From Marinobacter sp. AC-23 (GTDB taxonomy: Bacteria > Pseudomonadota > Gammaproteobacteria > Pseudomonadales > Oleiphilaceae), in assembly GCF_001858325.1 (NCBI RefSeq), contig NZ_MBPP01000032.1, positions 1 to 64,000 on the forward strand: a DNA stretch of 64,000 nucleotides, written 5' to 3'. Shown in pieces: positions 6,987 through 17,260 of this stretch; the first letter of the stretch is position 1, and each line of letters opens with the position of its first letter. Below the pieces are notes generated by a model, which made no database searches, was not told where the DNA came from, and was given only the letters and a program-made list of their open reading frames with translations. The position numbers and the translations under genes are program-made.

Positions 6987-9607
6987 ATGAACGATGCACC
7001 TTTGTTACATACCAGTCTCAGCATTTCCGGCGCCACCTGTCAGGGCTGCGCCAAAAAGATTCGCAATGCCCTGGAGCCGCTAACCGGTGATACCGACCTG
7101 GTAGAGGTAAATCTGGAAGACCAGACCGTCGCGTTGCCGGAAGGCATCGATACCACGAAAGCGGCCAGGATTGTGACGGAAGCGGGTTACCCGGCAGAGC
7201 CGGTGGCTGATTCTGTAACTGAAAAGCCCGCCAGCTGCTGCTCGCCCAAGTCACAAAAGCCGGATTCAGAACCCGATGCAGGCGAGCAGGCCACGGCTTC
7301 TGAAAACAAACCTGAAAAACCGGCAACGCCGGCCCAAAGCGACGATCAGGTGTATCTGGCAGTAACCGGTGCTACCTGTGCTTCTTGCGTCAATACCATT
7401 GAAAAAGCACTGAAGTCTGTGCCCGGCGTTACCCATGCTCACATGAACCTCGCGGACAATACCGCCACGGCAACGGGCGAGGCAGACCCGCAAGCCTTGA
7501 TCCAGGCGGTGGAAAGCTCCGGTTACGGCGCCAGTGTGATTGAAGATGCGGATGCTGCAGACGACCAAAAGCAGCAAGAAGACAAAAAACGCTACAAAAC
7601 CCTTCTGGTGAAAATGGCGATCAGCCTGGGCCTGGGCGTTGGCCTGATGGCCTGGGGCATGGGGTTCGGCTCCATGACGGTAACCGAGGCGAACCAGGGC
7701 ATCTGGTTTGGTCTGGGCCTGCTCACTCTGGTGGTTATGGCCGGTACCGGCGGGCATTTCTACACCGGCGCCTGGAAGGCCTTCCGGCACCACAACGCCA
7801 ATATGGACACCCTGATTGCTCTGGGTACCGGCACTGCATGGCTGTACTCCATAACGGTCGTGAGCATTCCCGATGCCTTACCCGAGATGGCACGGCATGT
7901 GTACTTTGAGGCCTCGGCCATGATTATCGGCCTGATCAACCTGGGCCAAGCCCTGGAACTCCGGGCCAAAGGCAAAACATCCGAGGCGGTTCGTCGGCTA
8001 CTGGACTTGCGAGCGAAAACCGCACGGGTTATCCGCGATGGGCAAGAGCAGGATATCCCGGTGGAAGACGTGCGCAAAGGCGATCACATCCGGGTTCGCC
8101 CTGGCGAGAATTTACCGGTAGACGGGCGCGTCGTTGAGGGCAGCACCCGTATCGACGAAAGCATGCTCACCGGCGAGCCCATGCCCGTGAGTAAAGCGGT
8201 GGACGATGAGGTTTCCGCCGGCACGCTCAATACCCATGGAGGAATCGTCTACGAGGCAACACGGGTGGGTAGTGAAACCGCATTAGCCCAGATTATCCAC
8301 TTGGTGAAGAAAGCCCAGGGCTCGAAACCTGCCATTGGGCGGCTGGCAGACAAAATATCGTCGGTGTTCGTGCCCAGCGTGATGCTGATCGCGGTAGCCG
8401 CCGCATTGGTCTGGTACAACCTCGGGCCTGAGCCTGCGGCTGTACACATGATGGTTGCGGCCACGACCATACTAATCATTGCTTGCCCCTGTGCGCTAGG
8501 CTTGGCTACGCCCATGTCGGTAATGGTAGGCGTTGGCAAGGCGGCGGAATACGGCGCTCTGATTCGCCAGGGCGATGCCCTGCAAACCGCGGGCAAGCTG
8601 GATCTGGTGATTCTGGATAAAACCGGCACCATCACCGAAGGTCACCCGGCGGTAACAAGCGTGCACGCGGTGAATGGCGATGAACAGCAATTGCTGGCCT
8701 TGGCAGCAGGCCTGGAACAACATTCCGAACACCCGCTTGCGGAAGCCATTATTAACAAGGCGAAAGAGCAAAACGCACAGCCACTCAACGTCACCGGTTT
8801 TAAAGCGCTGAACGGCAAAGGCGTGGCAGGTGAGTTTGAAGGTGAGCTGGTTCGGCTGGGCAACCGCCGGTGGCTGGAAGCCGAAGGCGTTTCGTTAAAT
8901 GACATGGCCGATGCGGAAAAAGCCATTACCGAGCAGGCTGGCACCCCGCTATTCCTTGCCCGGGGCACTGAATTGCTAGGCGTTATGGGGGTTGCCGATG
9001 CCATCAAGTCAGATTCGCAGGCCGCCATCCGGCGCCTGCACGATGCCGGCATCAGGGTAATGATGGTCACTGGCGATATCGACGCCACCGCCAAAGCCAT
9101 TGCCGCCAAAACCGGCATCGACGATTACCGTGCCGAAGTCCTGCCTGAAGACAAATCCGACGTAGTGAACGAAATGCGCGGCAAAGGCTACACCGTGGCT
9201 ATGGTGGGTGACGGCATTAACGACGCACCGGCGCTTGCCGCCGCTGATGTGGCTTCGCCATAGGCACAGGCACCGACGTAGCCATCGAAAGCGCTGCGAT
9301 CACTCTGATGCGCGGTTCCCTGCACGGCGTACCGGATGCCATCGAGATTTCCCGGGCCACCGTGTCGAATATTCACCAGAACCTTTTCGGCGCCTTTATT
9401 TACAACAGCCTGGGCATTCCCATTGCCGCAGGCCTTCTGTACCCGGTATGGGGCATACTGATGAGCCCCATTCTCGCTGGCGCTGCCATGTCGTTATCTT
9501 CGGTAACCGTTGTTACCAACGCTAACCGGCTACGTCTGTTTAAATCCAGTCACAAGCCAGCTCAATCGCCAAACCAAGGCCAAAAATCAAAACAGGAGCG
9601 GAACTGA
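6987..9607 (+). CDS. copA: Copper-exporting P1B-type ATPase (one frameshift)
   Basis: CopA pumps Cu(I) out of the cytoplasm using ATP. The protein has two N-terminal heavy-metal-associated domains (TCQGC with Cys18/Cys21 and TCASC with Cys131/Cys134) joined by a Glu/Pro/Lys-rich linker, the membrane copper site CPC at 500-502, the phosphorylated Asp544 in DKTGT, the HP motif in HSEHPLAEA, and [10 protein letters not shown]. The first frame stops at 9261-9263 just after AAADV; the rest ([20 protein letters not shown] to the end) continues one frame over. Adding a G to the GG at 9251-9252 restores an uninterrupted protein of about 873 residues, so this is likely a sequencing error. It is followed by a coupled small gene (TGATG). 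Confidence 0.92.
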
Positions 9608-9723
9608 TGGAAACAATATTGGTCAATGCCGGAGGGCTTGTTCTAATGGCCGCAACCATCTGGTGGTTCTGGCTTTCTTCATCGGATAGCGACGCGCCTG
9701 CACAAGATCACAGCGATCACTGA
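9607..9723 (+). CDS. 38-residue single-span membrane peptide of the copper operon
   Basis: The ATG overlaps the copA stop (TGATG), so translation is probably coupled. The peptide starts [10 protein letters not shown], has one membrane span ending in IWWFWL, then a short tail SSSDSDAPAQDHSDH that is acidic and His-containing. The N-terminal span resembles the anchor of cupredoxin-like copper proteins as I remember them, but no cupredoxin domain follows: the stop at 9721-9723 is direct. A role in assisting CopA or binding copper is a guess from position. Too short for most automatic annotation. Confidence 0.6.
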   Translation: METILVNAGGLVLMAATIWWFWLSSSDSDAPAQDHSDH

Positions 9724-9748
9724 ACACGACATTAAAGAGAGCAAAACC

Positions 9749-10198
9749 ATGAAAAAACAGATTCTCGGATTGGCCCTTGGTGCAACCCTCGGCTTCAGCA
9801 CCCCACTTTTGGCGGCAGGTGCTGCTCAAAGTATCCACGTCTACAAGTCGCCCACATGCGGTTGTTGCACAGACTGGGTCGATCACCTTGAAAGCAACGG
9901 CTTTAAGGTGGAAGTTACAGACACTCAGGACATAAATCGCGTCAAAATGGAAGCCGGGCTCACCCCCAACCTGACCAGCTGTCACACCGCTTTCGTGGGT
10001 GACTACGTGATCGAGGGCCACGTGCCCGCGGATGACATTCACAGCCTCATAGCCCGCGCCCCGAAAGCCAAAGGCCTGGCCGTTCCCGGCATGCCCGCTG
10101 GCTCACCGGGCATGGAAATGGGCGACCGCAAAGACCACTACCAGGTACTGATGTTCAACGAGAAAGGCCAGACCAAGGTGTTTTCCGAACATAACTAG
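9749..10198 (+). CDS. DUF411 periplasmic metal-binding protein
   Basis: A 149-residue exported protein: signal peptide to about residue 23 (LGLALGATLGFSTPLLAAG), then a DUF411 domain with the cysteine cluster SPTCGCC (Cys37, Cys39, Cys40), a second Cys in LTSCHTAFVGDYVIEGHVPA, and a Met-rich stretch PGMPAGSPGMEMGD. DUF411 proteins are commonly found in copper-resistance loci and proposed to bind Cu(I) in the periplasm. It lies 25 bases after the 38-residue peptide gene, as the last gene of the copper operon, before a hairpin at 10243-10267. Confidence 0.85.
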   Translation: MKKQILGLALGATLGFSTPLLAAGAAQSIHVYKSPTCGCCTDWVDHLESNGFKVEVTDTQDINRVKMEAGLTPNLTSCHTAFVGDYVIEGHVPADDIHSLIARAPKAKGLAVPGMPAGSPGMEMGDRKDHYQVLMFNEKGQTKVFSEHN

Positions 10199-10242
10199 GC
10201 TGAACAGCCCAGCAGGGCTAGCCTCTACCTGAATATCAGACA

Positions 10243-10267
10243 GCCCGGTACCCCTCCCGTACCGGGC
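10243..10267 (+). terminator. Hairpin after the copper operon
   Basis: GCCCGGTAC (10243-10251) pairs with GTACCGGGC (10259-10267) across a seven-base loop. It lies 44 bases after the DUF411 stop. No U-tract follows, so intrinsic termination is only possible, not clear. Confidence 0.4.
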
Positions 10268-10404
10268 CAGGAACAATGGCTGCAACTGCGTTTGTATCAC
10301 GGCCCTGAAAAATACCGCAATTAACCCCGCGTAACAGGTCTGACTCATACCGCTATAACCGTTATACTTCGCTCCATCATTCATTTTTTCAGCCAGGTTC
10401 ACCC

Positions 10405-12389
10405 ATGCTCAATGCCGACGCTATCAACCAGTTGCGCCAGCTAAAAACTGATATTGAGGAAAGCAAAGTTGTTTTCCCAGGGAAGGTTAAAGCCACCAAC
10501 GGCCGCTTCGGGTTCGTCACGCTAGATGAAGGTCGGGATGTTTTTCTGCCGCCAGAAGAAATGCAAAAGGTGCTTCCAGGCGACAGGGTTAATGTGTCCG
10601 AACAGGAAGTAGACAAAGGCAAAACCCAAGGCGTTGTGGACGAGCTTCTAGAAAGCCCTCTAAGCACCTTTGTTGGGCGTTATCTGGTGAAGGGCAAAGG
10701 ACATTTTGTGGTGCCGGAAACGCCGGGCATCAATCGCTGGATTTTTATCCCGCCTAAAGAGCGCATGAATGCGCAGCCCGACGATTATATTTACTGCTGC
10801 ATTCACAAGCACCCGATTAAAGACGGAAAGGGCCAGGCAAAGATTCTTCGGGTTATTGGCAAGGCAGGCGAGCCAGGAATAGAGCGAGCCCTCACCCTGG
10901 CCACCTTCGATCTGGCAGATGCTTGGCCCGCGCCCGTTATAGAGCAAGCGGATAGTCTGAACGAAGCCAGCATTACGGCCTGCGAAACCAGCCGGGAAGA
11001 CCGCACTGAGCGCGCTTACGTAACCATCGATAGCCCCGCCACCCAGGATATGGACGATGCACTGCTGGCGGAACCCAATGTAACTGGCTGGTCGCTATCC
11101 ATTGCGATTGCCGATCCATCCGCACTCATTGGGCCCGAAAGCCCAGCGGAGGTTGAAGCTTTCAACCGGGCAACGGCTATTTATTTTCCGGGTGAACCTT
11201 TGCCCATGCTCCCTGATAGCATCAGTACCCGGCTGTGCTCGCTGATGCCAGACATGAACCGCCTAGCTCTGGTGTGCGACCTGCAGGTCAATAACGATGG
11301 CAGCCTGGGCGATTACAGTTTTCATCAAGCGGTCATCCGCTCCAAGGCCAAGCTCAGTTACGACCTTGTATCCAATCTGATTGAAGGGCGCGAAGACGAA
11401 GATATCAAAGCCTTGCCAGACTCGGTTTCCAACAGCCTGGACCAGCTCCATCAAGTGGCAACCGCTCTGCGAAAATGGCGCAGTGAACACGCACTGCTAA
11501 GTGGCGACCGGCCCGAATTCCGGCTTAGGCTGGATGAAAACCGGCGCATTCGTGCCATTGAACCGTCGATACAAAACGAGGCACACCGCCTAGTGGAAGA
11601 GTGCATGGTTGCAGCCAACCGGTGTGCTGCAGATTTTTTGGCCAAACAACCTTCTGGCCTATTCATCCAACACCCTGGGCTTCGAGATGATCGAGCGGAC
11701 AATACCCGTGCTCTGATTAAAGGCTATGCGCCCCACCTTGCGGAATTTGACCCCAGCACTGCCGATGGCTTTCGGGAAATAATGAAGCAGACCTCCGAGC
11801 TGGAAGCGGAAGTACCCGTGAAAACCATCCTCTCGCGCCAACTGGCCCGGCTGAACTGGCATTTTCTGCCGCACCACACCAAGGCATGGGCCTTAGCGCC
11901 TACACCACCTTCACATCGCCCCTGCGCAAGTATTCCGACCTTTATGTTCACCGGGTTATCAAAGCAGCACTGTGGGACACCCCCATGATGGCGCTGAGCG
12001 GAGACAAGCTACTGGCACTTCAGGGCGCACAGTTCAAAGCTCGCCAAGCTGCGAACAGCCTGGAAACCTGGCTCAAAAGCGACTTTGCCAAAACCCTGAG
12101 CGAGGAACCTATGGACGGCATTATAAGCCGAACCATCCCCGCCGGCTTTTTCGTACGCTTGGAAGCAAACGGGTTGGAAGGGTTTATCAGCTGCAAAGAT
12201 CTGAATGGCAAGTACAGCTTTGACCCAGTGACTCTGCGCCTGACTCACAACAAGAATGGCCGTATCTTCCAGCTGGATCAGGCAGTGAAAGTCAGTTTTT
12301 CAGGCGTGGATGACGAGCGCCGGCAGATCAACTTCAAACTGGTAGAGACAGCGGAAACCCCGGTCGCCGCCAACGCCGGAGCCGGTTGA
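10405..12389 (+). CDS. rnb: Exoribonuclease II (one frameshift)
   Basis: RNase II degrades unstructured RNA from the 3' end. N-terminal cold-shock/OB domains (GRFGFVTLDEGRDVFLPPEE) precede the RNB domain with the catalytic Asp cluster in VTIDSPATQDMDDALLAE, close to the E. coli RNase II motif and unlike RNase R. A C-terminal S1 domain (GIISRTIPAGFFVRLEANGL) closes the protein. The frame breaks near 11883: upstream reading gives WHFLPHHTKAWALA and stops at 11988, while MGLSAYTTFTSPLRKYSDLY, the conserved RNB end, continues one frame over from 11886. One G added to GG at 11883-11884 repairs it to about 661 residues, the normal length. Likely functional. Confidence 0.92.
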
Positions 12390-12465
12390 AAAACCATCAG
12401 ATCAGGCGCATCTTACTAACAGTAGAGTAGCTCAGGGTATCCCTGATCCTTAAAGGAGGTGCGCC

Positions 12466-12686
12466 ATGCCCATCACCCCGGATGAGTTTCTGAAAAACAT
12501 GGTTTCGACAAGGAAGACGAAACGCCGGATCACAGTCTTCGCCACAACGCGATAGAGCACGCCAAACACCTGCGCCGGCCCAATGCCGGCACACCTCACG
12601 ATTGGGAAGATTGGGAGCGCTACCAGCGCGAGCATCCAGACGATATAGAAGGTGATGACAAGAAGAGCGACGACAGCGAACGCTGA
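12466..12686 (+). CDS. Small acidic hypothetical protein (one frameshift)
   Basis: A strong ribosome-binding site AAAGGAGGT (12452-12460) precedes ATG at 12466. The frame reads MPITPDEFLKNM and then ends after 29 codons; adding one G to GG at 12501-12502 lets it continue GFDKEDETPDHSLRHNAIEH, then WEDWERYQREHPDDIEGDD and stop at 12684-12686, about 73 residues. The restored product is highly charged, with no membrane or signal segment. I do not recognise the family. The good ribosome site and the composition of the restored tail argue for a real gene. It converges with the acyltransferase gene. Confidence 0.6.
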
Positions 12687-12699
12687 CGTCGTTCCTGCG

Positions 12700-13593
12700 T
12701 TACGAGCGGAGCATTTTCTCCAGGCGGGCGTCTTTGGCTTGCCACTGCTCCGCCAGCCAGTTCTTCACGTTGCGCCTGTGTTCACCATCGGTGGAATAAT
12801 CCCGCCCTTTCAGGTGCTCGGGAATGGTCACGGTGTGAATCTCCATTTTCACTTCACTTATCCGTCCGCACATAAAATCCCAAAACGACGGCGCTCCGCC
12901 AGGGTAGGCAATAGTTACGTCAACGAGCGTTTGTATCGAATCACCCATGGTGTCCAGTACAAAAGCGGCGCCGCCAGCTTTTGGCGTAAGCAAGTGGGTG
13001 TAACGTGATTTCTGCTTATCGTGCTTGGCCTGGGTGAACCGCGTGCCTTCCACAAAGTTCATCACGCTCACAGGGGTGTAGCGAAACTTCTCACAGGCAC
13101 GGCGGGTGGCTTTCAGGTCTTCCCCGCGTTTCTCCGGGTGCTTGATCAAGTACTCTCGGGTGTAACGCTTCATGAAGGGGAAATCCAGGCCCCACCAGGC
13201 AAGCCCGATGACCGGTACCCAAATAAGTTGCTGTTTCAGAAAAAACTTCAGAAAAGGCGCACGGCGGTTGAATTCCCGCTGCATGGCAAAGATATCTACC
13301 CAGCTTTGATGATTGCTGAGCACAAGATACCAGCTTTCACGGCGGAGATTTTCCGCGCCAGTGACATGCCATTGCGTGCCATGGGTTAGCTTCATCCAGC
13401 CGGTATTGCACGCCACCCAGGATTCCGAGATCCAGATAATGATGCGGGTACACAAAACCCGGAAGCCCTTGTGGGGGATAATGAGTTTCAACAGCGCCGG
13501 AATATAGAGCAACAGGCACCAAAAAAGTGTGTTAACTCCCAGTAAAATGGAATTGAGTACGCCGATAACGGGAGCAGGTAGGAAGCTGAGCAT
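12700..13593 (-). CDS. PlsC/YihG-type membrane acyltransferase
   Basis: A 1-acyl-glycerol-3-phosphate acyltransferase-family protein of 297 residues. N-terminal hydrophobic segments (FLPAPVIGVLNSILLG and a second just after) anchor it in the inner membrane. The catalytic motif I is NHQSWVD and the substrate motif FVEGTRFT is present. The start at 13593 (MLSFLPAPVIG) is preferred; the in-frame extension to 13644 adds 17 polar residues. Family members resemble E. coli YihG and transfer acyl chains to lysophospholipids. Exact acceptor unknown. Confidence 0.85.
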   Translation of the reverse strand: MLSFLPAPVIGVLNSILLGVNTLFWCLLLYIPALLKLIIPHKGFRVLCTRIIIWISESWVACNTGWMKLTHGTQWHVTGAENLRRESWYLVLSNHQSWVDIFAMQREFNRRAPFLKFFLKQQLIWVPVIGLAWWGLDFPFMKRYTREYLIKHPEKRGEDLKATRRACEKFRYTPVSVMNFVEGTRFTQAKHDKQKSRYTHLLTPKAGGAAFVLDTMGDSIQTLVDVTIAYPGGAPSFWDFMCGRISEVKMEIHTVTIPEHLKGRDYSTDGEHRRNVKNWLAEQWQAKDARLEKMLRS

Positions 13594-13760
13594 GCGGTTC
13601 CTGTTGTGATTATTTAGCCAGTGGTGAGCAATCATACCAATCACCGCCGGCTATGGGCAGTGGCTGATTGTGACCACATTGCCATCTAATAGTGACAGTA
13701 CTGCCATAGCGCGGCCAGGCGCTGCAAGATAGCCTCCATTTTTAACCATGGAATTTTTTG

Positions 13761-14912
13761 ATGCCCGACCTCACTCAAGCCGCGACCGAAAAAGCCGCAA
13801 AGCTGGCACGGCAGACAAAGCTTTATGCTGGCAACGCCTTTGATCGTGTATTCCGCGCCTCAAGCCTGGTGCAGGCAGGGCAAACACCCTTTGAAACACT
13901 TCATTCAGACGGGCTGGTCAGCCTGCGTTATTACCCGCCTCTCAAAGAAGATTTCATCGACCTGGATGGCAGAACCATTACAGTTGAACGAAAAAGCCAT
14001 CGAACCCCTGTGGTGATTGTGCCGCCGCTGGCGGTGAATATGCTGATCTATGATCTTTTCCCCCAGCGCAGCCTGGTAAGATTTCTACGTGCCAAAGGTT
14101 TTGAGGTTTACCTCATTGACTGGGGCACACCAACCCGGGCACACAGCCATTACAACTTGCATACCTATGTAGCAGAACTCCTGCCCGCCTCCCTAAACCG
14201 GGTGCGCGAACACAGTGGCCAGCAGGAATTGTCGCTGCACGGCTGGAGCATGGGTGGCATGTTTACCCTGTTTTATTCGGCCCTGAGCAAAGACCAACAT
14301 GTGCGTAACGCCATTGTGCTGGGATCGCCTATCGACAGCCATGCTTCCGGCGTTCTGGGGTTACTGAATCAGCGCCTGGCGGATGTGGCCGAATCTATCC
14401 GCAAACGTACCGGCTTCCGAATTCACGATCTCCGGCCGCACTGGTTCCACAGCCCGGGTTGGTTAAATACGATCGGCTTCAAACTGACCAACCCTGTCGG
14501 CAGTTTTATGGGTTACTGGGAGTTGATCATCCGGTTGGGAGATCGGGAGTTTGTAACCAGCCATGCCACAACATCTGCCTTCCTTGATCGCATGGTGGCC
14601 TACCCCGGCGGTGTCGTTCAGGACACGGTCGTGCGTATCTGGATCGACAACCAACTGTCCCGGGGCACAGTGCAGATTGGTGATGATCAAGTACAACTAA
14701 ACAACGTCAGTGCCAACCTGTTTGCCGTAGCAGGCAGCGAGGACACCATAGTGACGCCTGCGGCGGCAGAACGGCTGATAGATCATGTCAGCTCAGAAGA
14801 CACAGCCTTTCGCGTGGTCCCCGGCGGCCACATGGGCATTTTGGCGGGCAGCAAAGCGCCCCGGGAAAGCTGGCTGGACATGGCCCAGTGGCTGGCACAG
14901 CGTTCAGATTGA
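13761..14912 (+). CDS. PhaC-like alpha/beta hydrolase with Ser nucleophile
   Basis: A 383-residue protein with the layout of class III polyhydroxyalkanoate synthases: VVIVPPLAVNMLIYDLFPQR, YLIDWGTPTRAHS, the nucleophile elbow HGWSMGG, and a late His in VVPGGHMGIL. PHA synthases carry Cys in the GxCxG box, but Ser163 is found here, so it may be a hydrolase or depolymerase-like relative rather than a polymerase. ATG at 13761 is preferred over the adjacent TTG. It precedes a LysR gene on the same strand by 48 bases. Confidence 0.75.
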   Translation: MPDLTQAATEKAAKLARQTKLYAGNAFDRVFRASSLVQAGQTPFETLHSDGLVSLRYYPPLKEDFIDLDGRTITVERKSHRTPVVIVPPLAVNMLIYDLFPQRSLVRFLRAKGFEVYLIDWGTPTRAHSHYNLHTYVAELLPASLNRVREHSGQQELSLHGWSMGGMFTLFYSALSKDQHVRNAIVLGSPIDSHASGVLGLLNQRLADVAESIRKRTGFRIHDLRPHWFHSPGWLNTIGFKLTNPVGSFMGYWELIIRLGDREFVTSHATTSAFLDRMVAYPGGVVQDTVVRIWIDNQLSRGTVQIGDDQVQLNNVSANLFAVAGSEDTIVTPAAAERLIDHVSSEDTAFRVVPGGHMGILAGSKAPRESWLDMAQWLAQRSD

Positions 14913-14960
14913 TGGCGTGCCCGGTTCCGGGAATGGCGGTTGTGGATTACACTGCTATCC

Positions 14961-15872
14961 ATGAACCTTATTGATACATTCAATCTTGATATTCGCGCGC
15001 TGCAGACCTTTGTCGCCGTTCTTGACGAGGGCAGTGTTTCCCGCGCGGCAGTCAAGCTTGGCGTCAGTCAGTCGGCAGTAAGCCACACGCTGGAGCGCCT
15101 ACGGAACGCCCTGAGGGACCCCCTGTTCGTTAAATCCGGGCGCGGCATAACACCCACGCGCTACGCAGTACAGGCAGGCCCCCACGTTCGCCAGATTCTC
15201 GACGACATGCACTCCCTGGCCTCCGGCCCACCCTTCACGCCAGAAACCACCGAGTTCACCTTCACCATTGCCGCTAACGACTACGAACGGGACTTGCTCC
15301 TGCCCCCGCTGATGCAACGTCTGCGACAACAGGCTCCGGGCATAATGTTGCAGGTAATTGCATCAGGCATTCCCACTGCAGAGATGCTGCGCAAAGACAT
15401 CTGCGACCTGATCATCTCACCTCACGCGCCGGAAGCCACCGACATTATGCAAAGAGGCCTAATGGCCGATCGCATGGTGGTTTTCTACGATCCAGGCCAG
15501 CGCGAAGCGCCAGAGACAGTCACCGAATACCTGAAAGCCGATCACATTGCCCTGGTATTTGGCAGCGGCGAGAAACCCGCCCTCGAAGCCGGACTTTCTG
15601 CCCGCGGGCTGACCCGCCGCAACGTGATTACCGTCTCCAACTTTTCCGGCCTGCCAGAATTTCTCCGAGGCAGCGACATGCTGGTTACCGCGCCTGAACG
15701 CATGAGCAAACACTTACTCCGGGATTTTGCCTGGGTGCCCTTACCCTTCAGCTTAAAGCCCTTTACCCTGCTGATGGTCTGGCACCGCCGCAACCAGAAC
15801 GACCCTGCGCACCGGTGGTTACGAAACCAGGTGAACGCCGTAGCGGCCACCATGAATGGCCTCAACGAGTAA
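14961..15872 (+). CDS. LysR-family transcriptional regulator
   Basis: A 303-residue LysR protein. The N-terminal winged helix-turn-helix reads IRALQTFVAVLDEGSVSRAA and LGVSQSAVSHTLERLR, followed by the linker helix and a periplasmic-binding-like effector domain. The ATG at 14961 gives the standard start; in-frame GTG at 14940 would add seven residues. It points at the Bcr/CflA exporter starting 107 bases downstream, the most likely local target. Effector unknown. Confidence 0.85.
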   Translation: MNLIDTFNLDIRALQTFVAVLDEGSVSRAAVKLGVSQSAVSHTLERLRNALRDPLFVKSGRGITPTRYAVQAGPHVRQILDDMHSLASGPPFTPETTEFTFTIAANDYERDLLLPPLMQRLRQQAPGIMLQVIASGIPTAEMLRKDICDLIISPHAPEATDIMQRGLMADRMVVFYDPGQREAPETVTEYLKADHIALVFGSGEKPALEAGLSARGLTRRNVITVSNFSGLPEFLRGSDMLVTAPERMSKHLLRDFAWVPLPFSLKPFTLLMVWHRRNQNDPAHRWLRNQVNAVAATMNGLNE

Positions 15873-15979
15873 CCTATCAATTTTGCTCATATATCCTATG
15901 AGCAGCACTGCCGTTATTTTTTGGCCCTTTAGCCCTAAAATCCACTCCACGCCCGCCCACCCCAAGGTATGGATGATAA

Positions 15980-17191
15980 ATGCTCGCTTTAACCAGTATA
16001 TGGACAACCATACTGCTCGCCGCCGCCGTTGCGCTGGGGCCACTGGCCACTGACATGTACCTGCCGGCACTGCCCCAAATCGGCAGCGATTTCGGCACCG
16101 GCACCAGCCAGGTTCAGCTAACCCTGAGCCTGTATATGGTCGGTTTTGCCATCGCACAACTGGTTTGTGGCCCGCTGGCGGATCGCTTTGGGCGTAAACC
16201 GATCATGATTGGCGGGTTTGTCCTGTTTGCCTTGGCCAGTATTGGCTGTGCTCTTGCCAGCAACATTGAAACTCTGATTCTGTGCCGTTTTTTGCAGGCC
16301 TTGGGCGGATCGGCCGGGCCAGTTCTGGGCCGCGCCGCCATCCGGGATATTTACACTCCCCGGGAGGCAGCAAAAATCATGGCGCTTCTTGCCAGCATCA
16401 TGGCCCTGGCGCCCGCCATCGCACCCACTCTGGGCGGCCTAATGGTAGCCGGCCTGGGTTGGCACTCTATTTTTCTCGCACTAGGGGGTTATGCCCTGAT
16501 CATGGCCGTGGTGGTGGCTTTCGGCATCCCCGAACCCATGCGGCCAGAGTACCGCCAGCCCCTGAGACTCTGCAGCCTGCTGAGAAACTACCGCGCCATA
16601 GGCACAGATATCAGTTTTCTCGGCTACACCCTGACCAACGCGCTGCTATTCTCCGGGCTGTTTGCGTTTCTTTCGGGCTCCTCCTTCGTGCTGATTGATT
16701 TTCTTGAAGTGCCTCCACAGCAGTTCGGCCTGTATTTCGCCGGCATTGTAGTTGGCTATGTAACCGGCAACCTCACAGCGATCCGCCTTGGCAGTCGCCT
16801 GGTGCCAGATCAAATTCTGGTTCGTGGGCTGATCATTGCCGTTGCCGCCGGCGGCCTGATGGTGGCGCTGGCACTGGCGGAGGTCTTCAGTGTGTGGGCC
16901 GTTATCCTGCCCCAAGCACTGTTTATGGCGGGCACCGGTATGGTTATGCCCCAGACCATGGCAGGCGCCATGGCCAACTTCCCCCGTATGGCCGGCTCCG
17001 CCTCAGCACTGTTCGGCTTTGCCCAAATGGCCGTCGCAGCCTTTGCTGGCATGCTCGTGGGGCACTTGCACGACGGCACCTCGCTGGTAATGTCGGCCAT
17101 CATCGCCATCTGCGCCGTTGCCGCCTTAGGCAGCTACTTGCTGCTGGTGCAGCGCCACCCAGCCGCGGGGTTCGAGCCACAAGCGGGGTGA
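15980..17191 (+). CDS. Bcr/CflA-family multidrug exporter (MFS)
   Basis: A 403-residue major-facilitator protein with about 12 membrane spans. The start MLALTSIWTTILLAAAVALG leads to DMYLPALPQIGSDF, the Bcr/CflA signature, and the loop 2-3 motif GPLADRFGRKP of drug/H+ antiporters. RAAIRDIYTPREAAKIMA resembles the Bcr/CflA motif C region. Drug:H+ antiport in the inner membrane is expected; substrates are not predictable. Preceded by a LysR regulator. Confidence 0.87.
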   Translation: MLALTSIWTTILLAAAVALGPLATDMYLPALPQIGSDFGTGTSQVQLTLSLYMVGFAIAQLVCGPLADRFGRKPIMIGGFVLFALASIGCALASNIETLILCRFLQALGGSAGPVLGRAAIRDIYTPREAAKIMALLASIMALAPAIAPTLGGLMVAGLGWHSIFLALGGYALIMAVVVAFGIPEPMRPEYRQPLRLCSLLRNYRAIGTDISFLGYTLTNALLFSGLFAFLSGSSFVLIDFLEVPPQQFGLYFAGIVVGYVTGNLTAIRLGSRLVPDQILVRGLIIAVAAGGLMVALALAEVFSVWAVILPQALFMAGTGMVMPQTMAGAMANFPRMAGSASALFGFAQMAVAAFAGMLVGHLHDGTSLVMSAIIAICAVAALGSYLLLVQRHPAAGFEPQAG

Positions 17192-17260
17192 AAACTCATC
17201 CAAAATGGTCTAAACAGAGTATGCTGTTTCTGAACATTTACGGATAACAAGGAGCAACCA

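Noticed and set aside
9208-9525. 105-codon plus-strand frame at the 3' part of copA
   Set aside because: Off-frame reading across the copA frameshift; the conserved CopA tail is in another frame.
12432-12446. TCAGGG/CCCTGA inverted repeat after rnb
   Set aside because: Only six base pairs and no U-tract; not enough for a terminator call.
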